Source of the DNA: Anoplopoma fimbria
Lineage: Eukaryota; Chordata; Actinopteri; Perciformes; Anoplopomatidae
Direction: 5' to 3'
DNA length: 64,000 nucleotides
Assembly (NCBI RefSeq): GCF_027596085.1
Contig: NC_072464.1
Location: 18,117,624-18,181,623 of the forward strand
Part shown: in pieces, positions 48,991 through 61,715 of the stretch
Numbering within the stretch: the first letter of the stretch is position 1
Layout of the letters: each line of letters starts with the position of its first letter
The notes under the pieces: generated by a model
The model's input: the letters and a program-made list of their open reading frames with translations, nothing else
What the model was told of the DNA's origin: nothing
Databases searched by the model: none
Translations under genes and position numbers: made by a program

Positions 48991-50314
48991 TCTTCGGTGG
49001 GTGGGGATGTCGGTGTGGGGTTCTGATTAAACACTAGGTTTGTGTGCAGTGCATAAAATGTTGTGTATGTAAAGAGGGGAGAAGCAACACAACAGAGAGA
49101 GAGAGAGAGAAAAGGGGGAGGATGTGGATGGGGAGCGGAGTTGATGTAATGCAGCCTCCGGCAGCCATAACGCAGGTCCTTAGCTGCAGGTCAATAGTAG
49201 CTGCATGGCTGACCGGTTGCTAAATGTAGGCTACGTCTTCGCTTCTTCAACAGCATTAATGCCCATTTAATCATTCCTTTGTGTTTATTTTCCGTGGTTA
49301 ATCATTGGGCTGTTTTTGACACAGGACTGATCATATAGGTTCACTTTAAGATTTCTGACTGAATAAAACACAGTCTTTATTAGATTGTTATAGAGAGAGA
49401 GAGAGAGAGAGAGACACTCAAACACACACTGAAAGAGAGAGAAAATGTCTTTATGGCTTTTGGCTTTGAAATATATATGAGCAGCTCTGAGATTCACCAG
49501 AGTAAATGTGTTTCTCATTCTCTTCGTGGCTCTCTTGTATATGTGTGGGGTGGATCTTCTGTCTCCCAGCAACAGTGTAACAGAGTTAGGCTAGAGAACC
49601 TGAAGGGGACTGGTGGTAAGACCTGGAGGATGGATGTGTGAATGTGTGTGTCTGAACCTAAATGTGTGTGTTTTTTCAGTATGTGTGTGTATGAATGATT
49701 TTGTATATGAATAGTGTATGAGCTACCCACTTCTTTCATTTTCTGATGCAGAAAAAGTGTTTTTTAGTTTCATTTTTAAATCATCATTGCTTTTATTGCC
49801 TGCAGCTCTCTTTATTGATCGCTGCTCAAACATTCAGTGCCTGATAACTCATATAAACACGTGACATTCCTCTTTGTCCTCTTCATCAAATCGGGGTGAT
49901 GGTAAAGGCAAGTGATTCTTAACGATAGGGTGAAGGCCTGTGTCGCTGCCCATTCTGCAAACTTTGTCCCACATACTTTTGAACCCTAGCTTGAAGTCCC
50001 ACGCATACATTCTGGTTCATGCCAGTATACATAAAATCATGGAGGAGAATTTTAATCTCAAAGCCATGCCATCTTACAAAAGTTTAACTCTATGTGAATG
50101 CGTGTTGGGACGGTGGTGGTATTGTGTGATCCAATTTTTACAAAAAAGAGGAATTGGATATGTTATGTACTTTCAAAACAGAATTCACAGGGAACAAGAT
50201 GAAACATTGCAAATGTTTATTAACGAGGTATGGCTTTTCAAATCTATATTGACCCACAGTTGATTCATTATTTCCATCAGGTTAAAGCTTGTGAAGAGGT
50301 TATGTGTTCAGTTC

Positions 50315-50316
<2 letters not shown>

Positions 50317-50345
<29 letters not shown>
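50317..50345. repeat. (TG)n microsatellite
   Basis: About 14 TG units in stxbp5l intron 1. Confidence 0.95.
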
Positions 50346-50347
<2 letters not shown>

Positions 50348-51133
50348 TATGCAGCGAACTGCATAATATTTTGGGTGCCCCAGGTATGGCTGCGTGCTCA
50401 AGGACCCAACGTGGTTGTGGCGACTCACACTGTCTCAAAACACCTTGTTTTATACAAACATTGACTGCCTGCTCACTCCTCATTCCCCACTTTTAACCTG
50501 GCCCAGCTAGTAGGGGGGGTGGGTGTTAACACAGCTGAGTGCATCTCTGACCCCTAGCTGCTATTCTGCGTCCAGAGACACAGTGGGGCGGAAACTGTTT
50601 GCACACTGATATTGTTTTGAATGTTGTGCTTGGATAACGGCTAACGGAGCTACCAGCACCCACACGGCTGAGTACCTCTCAGCCGATGCTCTCCAGCTCA
50701 CTTTTATATACTTTTTTCTGGACGGTGTGTTAGGCTAACCGCTAACAGCTAATGGAACCACCAGTGTGTACACTACTGTAACTTGCAGCCACTCAGCCGC
50801 TGCTACGAATTCGAACCCATTGATTTCTTTTAACCTTGTATAACATCACCACTTGTTTGAATGAAGTCAGTTTGATGAGTCTTTACAGCCCTGGTTGTAT
50901 TCATTCAATCACATAATACAGCAGTGTTAATAGCTGTACCACCTAGCAGAGATCTGCCTTCTACTGAGTTACATTTTAGTTGCAGATGTGATTAATCAAA
51001 AAGTCAGATTCCATTGACGCCACCATGCTATGTTTACTGTATTTTATCTCTTCCATAAAGGTTGTATGCAAGGCATTCATTGGCTTATATGTAGCAGTGG
51101 AACCCTGCTGTGTAGGTATTAGCCAAGTGACTG

Positions 51134-51144
51134 ATATATATATA

Positions 51145-51192
<48 letters not shown>
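51134..51192. repeat. (TA)n tract
   Basis: About 58 bp of alternating AT with one phase break; self-complementary. Confidence 0.95.
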
Positions 51193-51194
<2 letters not shown>

Positions 51195-53061
51195 CAAGGT
51201 TAGGTAGTAATTAGTATGCTACAGCTGTGCCCTCGCTAGATATAATGTAAATTTATAATTCCCTACACCATCCTAATGCACTCATAAATATGCAATATGT
51301 CTAAATAATGATAATTATGAACATATAGCCTTGACTCCCACACAAAAGCGCTTGCTTACTGTTTATGAATGGGCAATAACTGCAAAGCATGCACACATAT
51401 AGCACATATAGCACACTCAGCATAGTGGGTGTAGTGCAATTCAGTGTGTCTCTGTGTTGGTTTCTCTTTTTTCCTCTGTTGAGTCTGATCACCGTTAAGT
51501 GATTTCATTCTGTGTTTTATAACCATTTAGTTAATACCCAGACTCTCATGTTATCTTTTCAAATTCCTCCTCTACAGTATTAACGAGAGCACAAAACCCT
51601 CGTTACGACAATTCAGGCAGCTAAACAAAGGTGTTTGTGATGGGGATGAGGTGGGGGAGTCTGGCAACAATGGGTGAGCAACTGATGACTTCATCAGGGG
51701 TTCAGAACAGGAGATTTATTATTGACCGATTTCTTTTAGGAATTTTCCAGATGAAATATTGAGCCTTTTTTAAATATTCGTTCATGATAGTTATTGGCCT
51801 TCTCTGAGAACTAATGCAGTATGCAGTCATAAGCTTTAATTTCCACTGTTTTCATTGGAGGCCCTGCACACCTACACAGGTGTTTTCAGTTGTGTCTGAT
51901 CAGACATCTGTTCAGTTTGAAGGTGGGAAAGGTGGGTTTCCTAGGGATTACATGAAGTCAAAAGACTCTGTGGTGGCCTTGCTCATCCATTCAATATTCC
52001 TTTAATTTGAGATTCAGGCACTTATGTATCATCATTACTGTAGGATTATTAGCAAAAAAAAATGTTAAGGTTGTTAAACATACATGTAGACTGGACATAT
52101 GTGTATTATTTTTGTGTCATTACCTTGCCAAAGCAGGACTGCTGTGACAGACAGTGTTGCTGGTATGGGTAGTCATCAGTTATTTAAAGAAAATTAAACT
52201 ATAATCTGATACATATAACGTTATTATCTGTAACATTGTTACAGTGCTTAAAATAGTAATTTCTCATACTGCTTTTTGCTGGTAACACTGTAAGATTCCT
52301 GTAACATCTTTATCCACGCTGGTGAGCCGTGTCTCCACATCACTCCAGAGCAGATAACTGTAGGTGAGGCACTGCTGGGAAATTAAACATCACTAATGGC
52401 AGACAGCCGCAGTGCATGCAATGTATCTCAGAGACAGATACGTTATGCCTAGTCAGGCTTTGGCATATGATGAGTCTAGTTTACAAGTCCAGATGCAATA
52501 TTAACAGAAGTTTCTTAACGAATTACACAGTAGGAGGTCTACGTGTTTTATCCATAGGAGACTTTTGATCTTGTCAAGCTTTCAGTTTGTGGAAATTTGG
52601 ATGTATCATTAATGTGTTCTGTATGAATAAGTGTTAAACCAATGTGCAAATACAGGTGAGATGTAGGTATGTGTGTTTAGGACAATATGTATGGATGCAT
52701 TTGTTGGTCACATCTGTGTCTGATGTCACAACAGCAATCCGACACTTGACAATGTGACAGGAAACATTTTTTTTCTTCAAGTCTTTGTTTTTTGGCTTAC
52801 AGCAAAGTGGTTAGTAACAAAAACTAGACCAAATGTTTGATGACAACGAAGAGTAAACGTGTCCTTGACAATATCCTTGACATCATCAGTTTTGACATCA
52901 AAAAAATAGAATTTCAATTGATACAGATACTGTTTTTCCAACAGAATTAAAGGTCACAGTTTGAGAAAAATGTCATAGAGGCAGACAAAATAATTTGATT
53001 ACCCTAGATCCTAAAATGTATCTATTTTAATTAACATATTGTTCTGTGTCTTTCCTTGCAG

Positions 53062-53159
53062 ACTGTACGTCATGGTTTTCCTTACCAGCCCACTGCTTTG
53101 GCCTTTGACCCCGTGCAGAAGATCCTGGCCATTGGCTCCAGAACAGGCGGCATACGGAT
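53062..53159 (+). CDS. stxbp5l: Tomosyn-2, coding exon 2
   Basis: 98 bp after TTCCTTGCAG. It encodes TVRHGFPYQPTALAFDPVQK followed by ILAIGSRTGGIR and the first two bases of the next codon (AT, phase 2). This is the start of the first WD40 blade of the N-terminal beta-propeller and is nearly identical to human STXBP5L (TVRHGFPHQPTALAFDPVQK). STXBP5 shares the block, but exon 1 favours STXBP5L, as does the synteny with gtf2e1 and rabl3. The exon ends before GTATCCTTTAA, a U12-type donor. Reading on into the intron would give an artefactual MYPLTLISS extension. Confidence 0.93.
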
Positions 53160-53170
53160 GTATCCTTTAA
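53160..53170 (+). promoter_or_regulatory. stxbp5l: U12-type 5' splice site of stxbp5l intron 2
   Basis: GTATCCTTTAA directly after the exon matches the minor-spliceosome donor consensus (RTATCCTTT) at all positions. The usual U2 donor GTRAGT is absent, and no good U2 donor sits near the conserved end of the coding block. The matching branch site and acceptor lie outside the window. Confidence 0.8.
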
Positions 53171-56100
53171 CCCTCATCAGCTCTCTTCCTCCCTTCCTCT
53201 TGTCTGGAGACATACTAGTAAATACCACATACATGAATACATATTTATAGTAAATACATTACTTACTCTTTGCCTCTGTTTATTATTGTACATTATAAAA
53301 AACAAACACAATTTATCCCGTTAAACATTTAATGAGAGCTGGCATTATCTTGCTCTGATTCCTAAAAATATGTCACTTTATAAAATATTTCATCTCATCT
53401 GTAATCTTTTTGGTGGTCTTTATTATGCAGGAAAAGTTAGGCAGGTTATTTCAAATCATTATTTTTATTATAATAAGCATAAATAATGAATATTTCCAAT
53501 CAAAAAGAAATTGTGAAAATCACAAAACTAAACTACCTTGTCATTTGCATGTGCTTTCATCATTTAAAGTTTTGATTGTAAAAAAAAAAAAAAAAAAAGG
53601 ATTTCTTACAAAAGCACTTTATTTGTAAATATCCATGAAATAAAGTAGTATCAGGAGAAATAACAGTATTGTTCACGGACATAAGCTCAATTCAGAGATA
53701 AGATCTGCCGTTACGCCGGATTTGCTTTTTCAGACTGAACCAAACAACAGAGGCAGAATGCTGCCCCAGTGTGTGATTTCAGATAACAGGCCAGCATCAA
53801 GATAGCAAGAGAGGCGTATCATTATACACAACAGTGTCAGAATCTACTGTAATGTAAAACATTAGTGTTGAACAGCAACTTGCATACTAAAAAAGAATGG
53901 CGGGTGAACTGAATATCGTGGTGTTCCTGGACCTCGTTGTCTCCCCAATTCCCTGTACGTCTTGGTTGCTGTAGGTTAGCTGCTAACAGCTCCAAGTGTT
54001 TTTTTTTTTTAAATATCCCGATTGTTGGGGCTCAAGAATAACACACCATCCAAACGTCACACACGTCACACATGTTCTGCCTTGCCGTTCTGTCTACCTC
54101 TGCTGCCGGCTAAGCGGTGGAATAACAATGGAATAATGGCGCAACAGTCCCGCCTTGAACAGGCTGTGTGAAAGGGGCTAAAGTTTGATCTACTCCTACA
54201 CAAACCTGTGGCACTGCTATAGTGTGTCTCCATGCAGGGGCCTTCCTTCCTCCCCCCCCTTCTCCTCTAATTCTCATCCCTCTTTCAGCCTTGTCATGTC
54301 TTGATGCTCGGCTGTCATGTCACAGGCTCAGAAATGTCCATCCAACAGCCCATCCCCGGGTCACCCGGTCACAGGGATGGGAGAGGACGTGTGAGTGCAA
54401 CCCAGGTAGGAGATTACCCCCTCACAAATACCCAGGGTTCCCAGTATGCCTTTAGGGAAGCGAGCAATTATTGACGCTGCAGCAGCTGCACTGCTGAATC
54501 CTGCTTGGGTAAAAGATGGACAGACGGAGTGATTTATTTGATGAAAGAAACAGAGAAAACATGAGAAAGTGACAGAGGAAGATGTGACATTGTTTGAATG
54601 AGAGGGAAATAAATGGAGAATAGGAGGCTCTCTCTGCATGACTGTGAAGCAAGGCTGAGATTTCAGTTGGATGGAAGCCCTTGAGTGACTTAGCGTTTGT
54701 ATTGACATGCTGCACACACCTTCATCTGCTCCCATGTGGCCTGTCACTGACTCTCTCTCTCTCTATCTCGCTCTCTTTCTCTTTCAACTGGATGCTCTCA
54801 CATACACACATTTCCCTATTGTGCTGTTTCTCATTCAGCTTCGCCCTCCATCACTTTCTGTCTAGAGGACCTCCATCCCCCCTTATTCCTGCTTATTTAT
54901 TCAATTCTTCCTTCCTCTGTCCTTCACAGCCTCTCTGAATGTTGTTCCTTTTCTTCCCAGGGCTTTAAATGTCTACCTGCCATCTTCTGTCATGGTATCT
55001 CTTTGATTTTTTTTTCCTCTATTGCTTTTCTAAAGCTTGTCCCCTCTCCATGTGCCTTCCTTTGTAGCTGCACAATGGTAGACATTGCAGGAATTTCTAA
55101 TGCTCCATTCCTACTTCTTAAATGGTACAATAGTACGTCCTGCCTTTTGCTATTATTCGTCATCAACACTATGTTATTGTTGCACACACAACCAACCAAG
55201 GATATTTGTAATTTCACCAGATTTTCAGTTTTTTTACCCAGTCTCCCCAGGGTGGAGCAGCGTATAAATCAAGCAATTTCAAGCTAGCACCCTGTCTCTT
55301 CGTCTTCTATTTGTCGGCTGTGACTAACCAAATATCATAGACAGACACTGCCTTCTACTGTAGCAAGGTACCATTATTTGGCAGAAATTTTATTATGTTC
55401 CAGTTAAGAAGTCTGTATAATGTAGTTAAACAGTCGGATGACATTATTGATCGACTTTGTGGGACTGCCGTAATGTGGGATCTCTGTGCAAGGAGGCTTT
55501 TTTCAGTGTGTGGTGTGTAGGCATGCACGTCTCCTTGAGTGCAGTTCTTGCGTGTATGTACGGTATGCGTGTTTGTGTGTGTCAGTAGGCAGAAGAGTGA
55601 TCAATATATCTTAGTGTGGTTGATTTGTCAGAAAAACATTCAGTCAATAACCTGTTAATAATCTGGATTCTGGTCCCAGTTGAAGTTTCTGTGATTTATC
55701 TAGTGGATTAATCTAGATACAACTACAGCACCCCTTCTGAGCTATATGAGCTGTGACCGATTCGGTCTAAAAATGGTACTGGGTTCTGATACTGCCGTAA
55801 TTCACTCATCAGATAATGCCTGTCAGAGACTGTTCCTCCGGCTGTATTGGGATGGCTGCAAATAAACTAGTTAGCTACGCTAGCATCTTTAGCACAGAGG
55901 TCAAGTGGCTGCTCCGAGCCCAGGGCCTTGTGGGTCGAGGACAATCCTACTCTAGGGCCCGCCCATTAACAACACATTTCACCCATTTCACTTTTTATTT
56001 TTTTAAATCTTTGTAATGGGAGTGCTGCATATTTACACTATTCTACAAAAGCCAGCAGTGTGATGAGGCCCTTAGTGTCTATTCTCCACTCAGCGCTGAA

Positions 56101-57611
56101 CGTTTTGTGTTAGGAGAAATGGATACACACAGAGCAAAAGTTTCGGTCTCCCTACGTGCTTCAGACCTCCCTTCATCCAGAGCAAGTAACTCTACCTTGT
56201 GCTGACATTGTTACTTATGCGTATATTCCATATCAAAGCAACCAAAGCATTTCAATTTAAAACATAATTCCTTCACCGCCACAGCCCTAGCTGAAAACAT
56301 GTCGAAACCTGTGGCCTCGCCTTATATTACTCGATCAAAATTAATTTGTTTTCATAAAAACATTGTGGTTTGTTTCGCCACATACTGTTTTAAGCAGATA
56401 TAAGAAGCAGCAATGCACATTGTTATTTTTAACTTATTTCATAGGGTTCTTTGATGAGAAATGTATTTCTCTACACAGTTCTTGCACTTTCATTTCAAAT
56501 ATGAAACCTATGAATGAGTTGTCAAATTACCATTGCACTCTTTGAAATTCCCTAATTACTTTTGGACTTGGATAGACTTGTGTATTGAAATCTACTTACT
56601 AGTTGATAATGCATTGCTATGCACTTTATTTGTTTAAGTTTCTTTCATGATAGAATTAAGTCCCCAAAAGTGAGAGGATGTGGAGTTGACAGGGCTTAGT
56701 GTTGTCTGAAATAAGGCTTTAGTTCTCAAAGGATGTTACAAGGCATAAGCTCATTATGATCACATTGGGTACATCATAAATTTAACAAAGGCTTATGCCT
56801 TTAATAATATAAACTTATATTAGTCATTCATAGAAATAAACGAGTGAGCATCTTTATAAGCATTAGTTTGCCAAATAGCATTGAACCATTTACAAGGTTT
56901 TGAGTTTTATGTTTACATGTTTCCTGATGACAAAGAATCCTGCTGCACAAAGAACCCCCTGGCAAGTAATTAATTAATAAAACAATAGACCAAAAGATTT
57001 AAAAAACAAACTCATCAAGTGGGTGTGTGTTTATGTATTTCCTGATCCAAATTTAAAAGAAACAACATGACCCTGTCTCGTAAACTTAAGTAATATTCTG
57101 TGTCATGTGTATTTCCCTCATGACAAATCATTTTTTCCAAGTATGATTTTTGCAATAAGTAAAACTTTAATCCTCCATAGTGATCGAGAAACAAAATAAC
57201 ACCCACACTGTGCACACTGACTGTTACATTCCGTTGGATAATGATTTGTTTTGAACAGTATTGTTAAAGCCTGCAGTGTGTCAAAGTGTCACAGTAGGTC
57301 TGGTCCTGCTCTAGTGAATGGTGCATAGTGACGATGTCATCAGGGTTGGCGCAGTGGGTTGGCAATGAGGCTCTCTGCAGTGGGCTCCTAGGACACTCCT
57401 CCTCCTGCCTGTGGGTAGATTACCAAAATATGCTGAGATTTGGTTTATTGAAAGCAAATAAAAAGAAAGAGAGAGCAGACAAGTGTATGAGTGCATGTCT
57501 GGGTTTTCATGCCTTTCCTTCTCTATTTCTGTGCCTAAACATTGCCTGCATGCTGAGTGTGCATTTATTTGTCCCGTCTACCTCTGTAAGTACTGTTTGC
57601 ACAAATGTGCC

Positions 57612-57733
<122 letters not shown>

Positions 57734-60700
57734 GGCGCAGTGAAAGAGGATGTAGTTTCAATAAAGGGTTCAGGTAATAGAATTGCCCATAGTCTGATAG
57801 ACAGTCAGTTCTCATAACCGTCAATCTGATCAGAGAAATGGAGAAGGAAAATGAGGTAAAACACAGAGAGCAATGGGAAAGATTGAGTGTGAGAGTGAGG
57901 GAGAAAAAGGACAGACCAAGGGTTCATATTGATATCAACAGCTTGTTTATACACCTTGCGGTTAAAATTGATGTGTCACTTGAACAGCAAATCTGTAAAT
58001 CATAGCCACAGTCTTTTTCAGACATGACCAGGTCCTGAGGCTGTCGCATTAGACTGCATTCATTTTTGCTAGTGTAAATTCATATGATAAACTGGCGACA
58101 AAGTCTGAATAATAAAGAAACATCAGACTTTAAGCTGTGGTAAATATCTTTGATATTGATTCATAAAGTCTCTGGATGTGAAATCCTCACTGAAAATATC
58201 AATACACTTGACTAAAGCTGATATTGCATGTCCTCCTCTATCAACTCAAGGTACTGTCAAGACTTTTCCCCTGCCATAAATCTGTTGACAGTGCTGAGTA
58301 ATCGAGACGAGTTGGCCAGCGTTGACAACAGTCCCCTGCTTATAAGAGGGCGACTGCAGCTTTACTTTTGAGGACAAATTCTCTCATCGGCAGCCACATT
58401 CTCAATGACCAGCAGCAAGCAATTAGTAAACCTGATTTGAAAAATGAGTTGACAATGAGAGGTCACCCCGTGGTGTAAACACACCTACTGTTACTGTCCA
58501 GTATTAATCACACAATCTTATAAACAGCTTTGCAGTGCCAGTTAGTAAAACAAGAGCATCAGATTGTTATCAATTGAGCATTCATCGTTATCACACTGTG
58601 TCACTGGCTTTGCTGACTGTGAGAGCGGGCTGCAAACATAATGACTATTTTGCATCAATAGCTCAGCGACTACTTAAAGTGGCCAGTGAGTGCCATACTC
58701 AGATGCTACCCAGATCATGACGATTGATGTTTTTACACATACCATGCTCTATTTACATAATTATGCTTTCAGCACTGTTAACACAAACTCTATTTCAAAA
58801 GTTGAGCTGATATTCACAAAAATACATAAGTCCTACCTAGCTACTCACTTGGTCTTGAATTGAATTACACCTAATAGGATTTGCAGCCCTCTATTTTTGT
58901 AAACTAGAGTAAAGGCACCTTTCTCTGGCGCCATAGGTGAGCAAGCAAAAGTGCTGCTCTGGTAGTGAGAATGAAAATGGATGAAGCAGCAATAGTAAGC
59001 TGCTCATAACCACAAACTGCACTATATCCTTATTTTACCCTTGTAGGGTGCACGGTAATAGAATTAATGGCTCTACCCTGCAGTTAACCCCTGGATTAAA
59101 GGGAAAGAAATACGAGTGGGGTTTGTTTTGAATCAGAGTGAAATATAGCAAAGTATATTTTCCTTTACTCATAGAGTTAGCACTTTTTAGACACAATTGC
59201 TTCACATTGTTTATTTTATCTTAAGTATGTATAACACCTCTTTTGATGTGTGTTTCCTGTGTTTTTCTCCAAGTGAATACACAACAGCAATTGTTGACTG
59301 TTGCATGTTTGCCCATGGCGGTGGAAACTTCCACATATGGGGAGATCACATGCATATCCAGGTTAACTCAGTCTGAACGTGGTCTGTGTCCGGCTGTACC
59401 CGGCTCAAATAAACAGATGATGTACTTTTTACCTGTTTGTAATGAAACAAAGGTACACAGTCTGACAACAGATTATGTAAGAATCTTTACAAGGTGAACA
59501 CATAATTCAAGGTTTTTGCCAGAAAAAGGAGATACTTGGCCCCACATCCCACTACCAAGGCTTTGTATTTGTTATAGTGCATCTTTAATCCTTTTCTTTT
59601 TCTACAATTATATATCATATGCCCTTTTATTATATGTAGATATTATGTGAATGGTAACTGGAGTTTTGCTACTGTTTCAGTATCATGATGTCATCACATG
59701 TATTTGCTTGTGGCTGAATCTGTAAGCTGGAAACTGTTCTGTTTTAGTGGTTTCATTTTGTCTCATTGTCCCCCTTTCTTTTAAGTCATCATCCTTACTT
59801 GGAGTTCCAGTAACACTGGTATTTTTAATTTAGTTGGAAGCCCACTCATTTCCATCCTGCAATATAATGATACCGTCTACAGTACCATTCAGAGGGGAAA
59901 GGGAAATCACCCAATGCTCCATGTTGCTGCGCCGTTGGTCTCGGTCGCAGTGACAACCCTTAATCACTTTTTTTTGTGTCCCATCTGCCGAATGTGTCCC
60001 ATTAACTACACATTCCTAGTTGTTCTTCCCCTTTGTCTTTCTCTTCTCAACTGTCTTGGCCTCTGTTTTTATCTTTGCTTTCTTCTCCTGCCTTTTTACA
60101 ACATCCAGTCTCTTTACTTTACCTTCTTCCTCTCATTTCATTTTCCTTCCTCATTTCCCATTTTCTTAATGTCCCTTTCTCCACACATGTGTATGTACAG
60201 TGTGTGAGTGTAAAAGAGAGAGAGACTTGATAAAGAGTTGTTTATGAAATTCTTACCGGACTGTGTAAGGAAGTCTGTGGACATTTGCAATGAACACACT
60301 GCACTCATAGCTGCTAAACTATTCAGGGTTTCAGCCCAAAAAGTTGTTGGTGTTGGTGTCAAGTATCTTTCTGGCCAGCTAAGTAAGGTTACTAATGTTA
60401 GCTTGTGATGGTTGGAAGCGTGAAGGTCAGAGCATTGATCTCAGATCTGTTATTTTCCCAACAGATGTTGCTGCTGAACTTTCCAACCTTATGTTTCCAA
60501 CCGAGGGGATACAGTTACCAAAATAATTTATTATTTTGTTCACTTTCTTTCCCATCCAGACTTACAACAGACAGCTACATTGTTTATTCTGTTTGTGCTT
60601 GAACAGGAGCACCTGCTGTATGAGCTGTAACTCAATGCTTGATATTTACTACCAAATATCATCTAGTGGCAAAGAGTGAAAAATCCAGCTTTACCAAAAT

Positions 60701-61495
60701 CTCACAGTTGTTGTTAAGGTGTATTTATTGTCAAAATGTTATAGATATAGGAGAGTGGATTTTTCTATGTACGTACATGTGTGAAAATACCTTCTGCAGT
60801 TAGATTTAGCTTGATTGCATTCCTTTCATCTTTAGCCACTGAAGAATTAAATAGCAGCGGGAGGAGGAGAAGCCTTTTTTCCTGATGCAAATTAGGATAC
60901 TCTGTGTAGAACAATAATACTTGTATCCTGTTCCATATCGTGCCGAATTCATACAAACAAATTAAATGATCTTATATAAGAAACAATAAGGAGTTTAAAC
61001 ATTTTAGACTTAAGCCATTGCCCAGCCTCTTTATGGGGTTTGCAGTCAATGCAAGTATTTTTGATTTTAGATTTTGCATTGGGACAATTGTCTATAGAAT
61101 GGTTTCAGTGATTATTCGAATCCTCTTCATCTTCTAAATTGGAATCCCCATTTTGCAGGTCTTTGTTCATAGATTTTTTGTCCACCCTGCTAGTGATGGC
61201 GAGGTATTCAAGTGATAAAAGGTCAGCTGCTTAATAATAGCAGCACTGAGTCTAAGAAATGCCACTGGTATACGTTCACAGTCCAGATTCTGCTAAATGA
61301 TGCATTGCAAAGTGTAGACAATATGACAGGGTTCAAAGTTTTGCTTGTTATGGTTTAAAATAATGGGAAAGAAAAAATTCTGCAGCTAAAGTAATAAAAA
61401 CATTTAATTAACTGAGTATCCAAATCTCTTGTATATAGAGCTGACACAACAGGTTTGCACTAGAGGCACTTTAGTAGTGGTTTATGGAAATATAT

Positions 61496-61715
61496 GGGGC
61501 AGCTGTGGCTCAGGGGTAGAGCGGGTTTTCCACTAATCGTTCTATCCCCAGTCTGCATGTCGAAGTGTCTGTGGGTGCGATACTGTACCCCAAGTTGCTT
61601 CTGAAGGCAGTGCCATCGGTGTGTGAGTGAGCATGAACATTAGACCCTGATGGGCAGGTGGTACCTTGCATGGCAGCCTCATCAGTGTACGAACCTTTGG
61701 GTGAATATTGACAAG
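61496..61715 (+). mobile_element. tRNA-derived SINE, copy 4, decayed
   Basis: Head GGGGCAGCTGTGGCTCAGGG with an A box-like part and a degraded B box (CGTTCTATCCCC near 61539). The core is recognisable as CCCCAAGTTGCTTCTGAAGG, CCATCGGTGTGTGAGTGAGC and CCTTGCATGGCAGCC. Same family as the other three copies; tail lost. Confidence 0.75.

Noticed and set aside
53056..53250. stxbp5l exon 2 continuing as an open frame past 53160
   Set aside because: Family conservation ends at the GTATCCTTT donor; the following residues have no counterpart in tomosyns.
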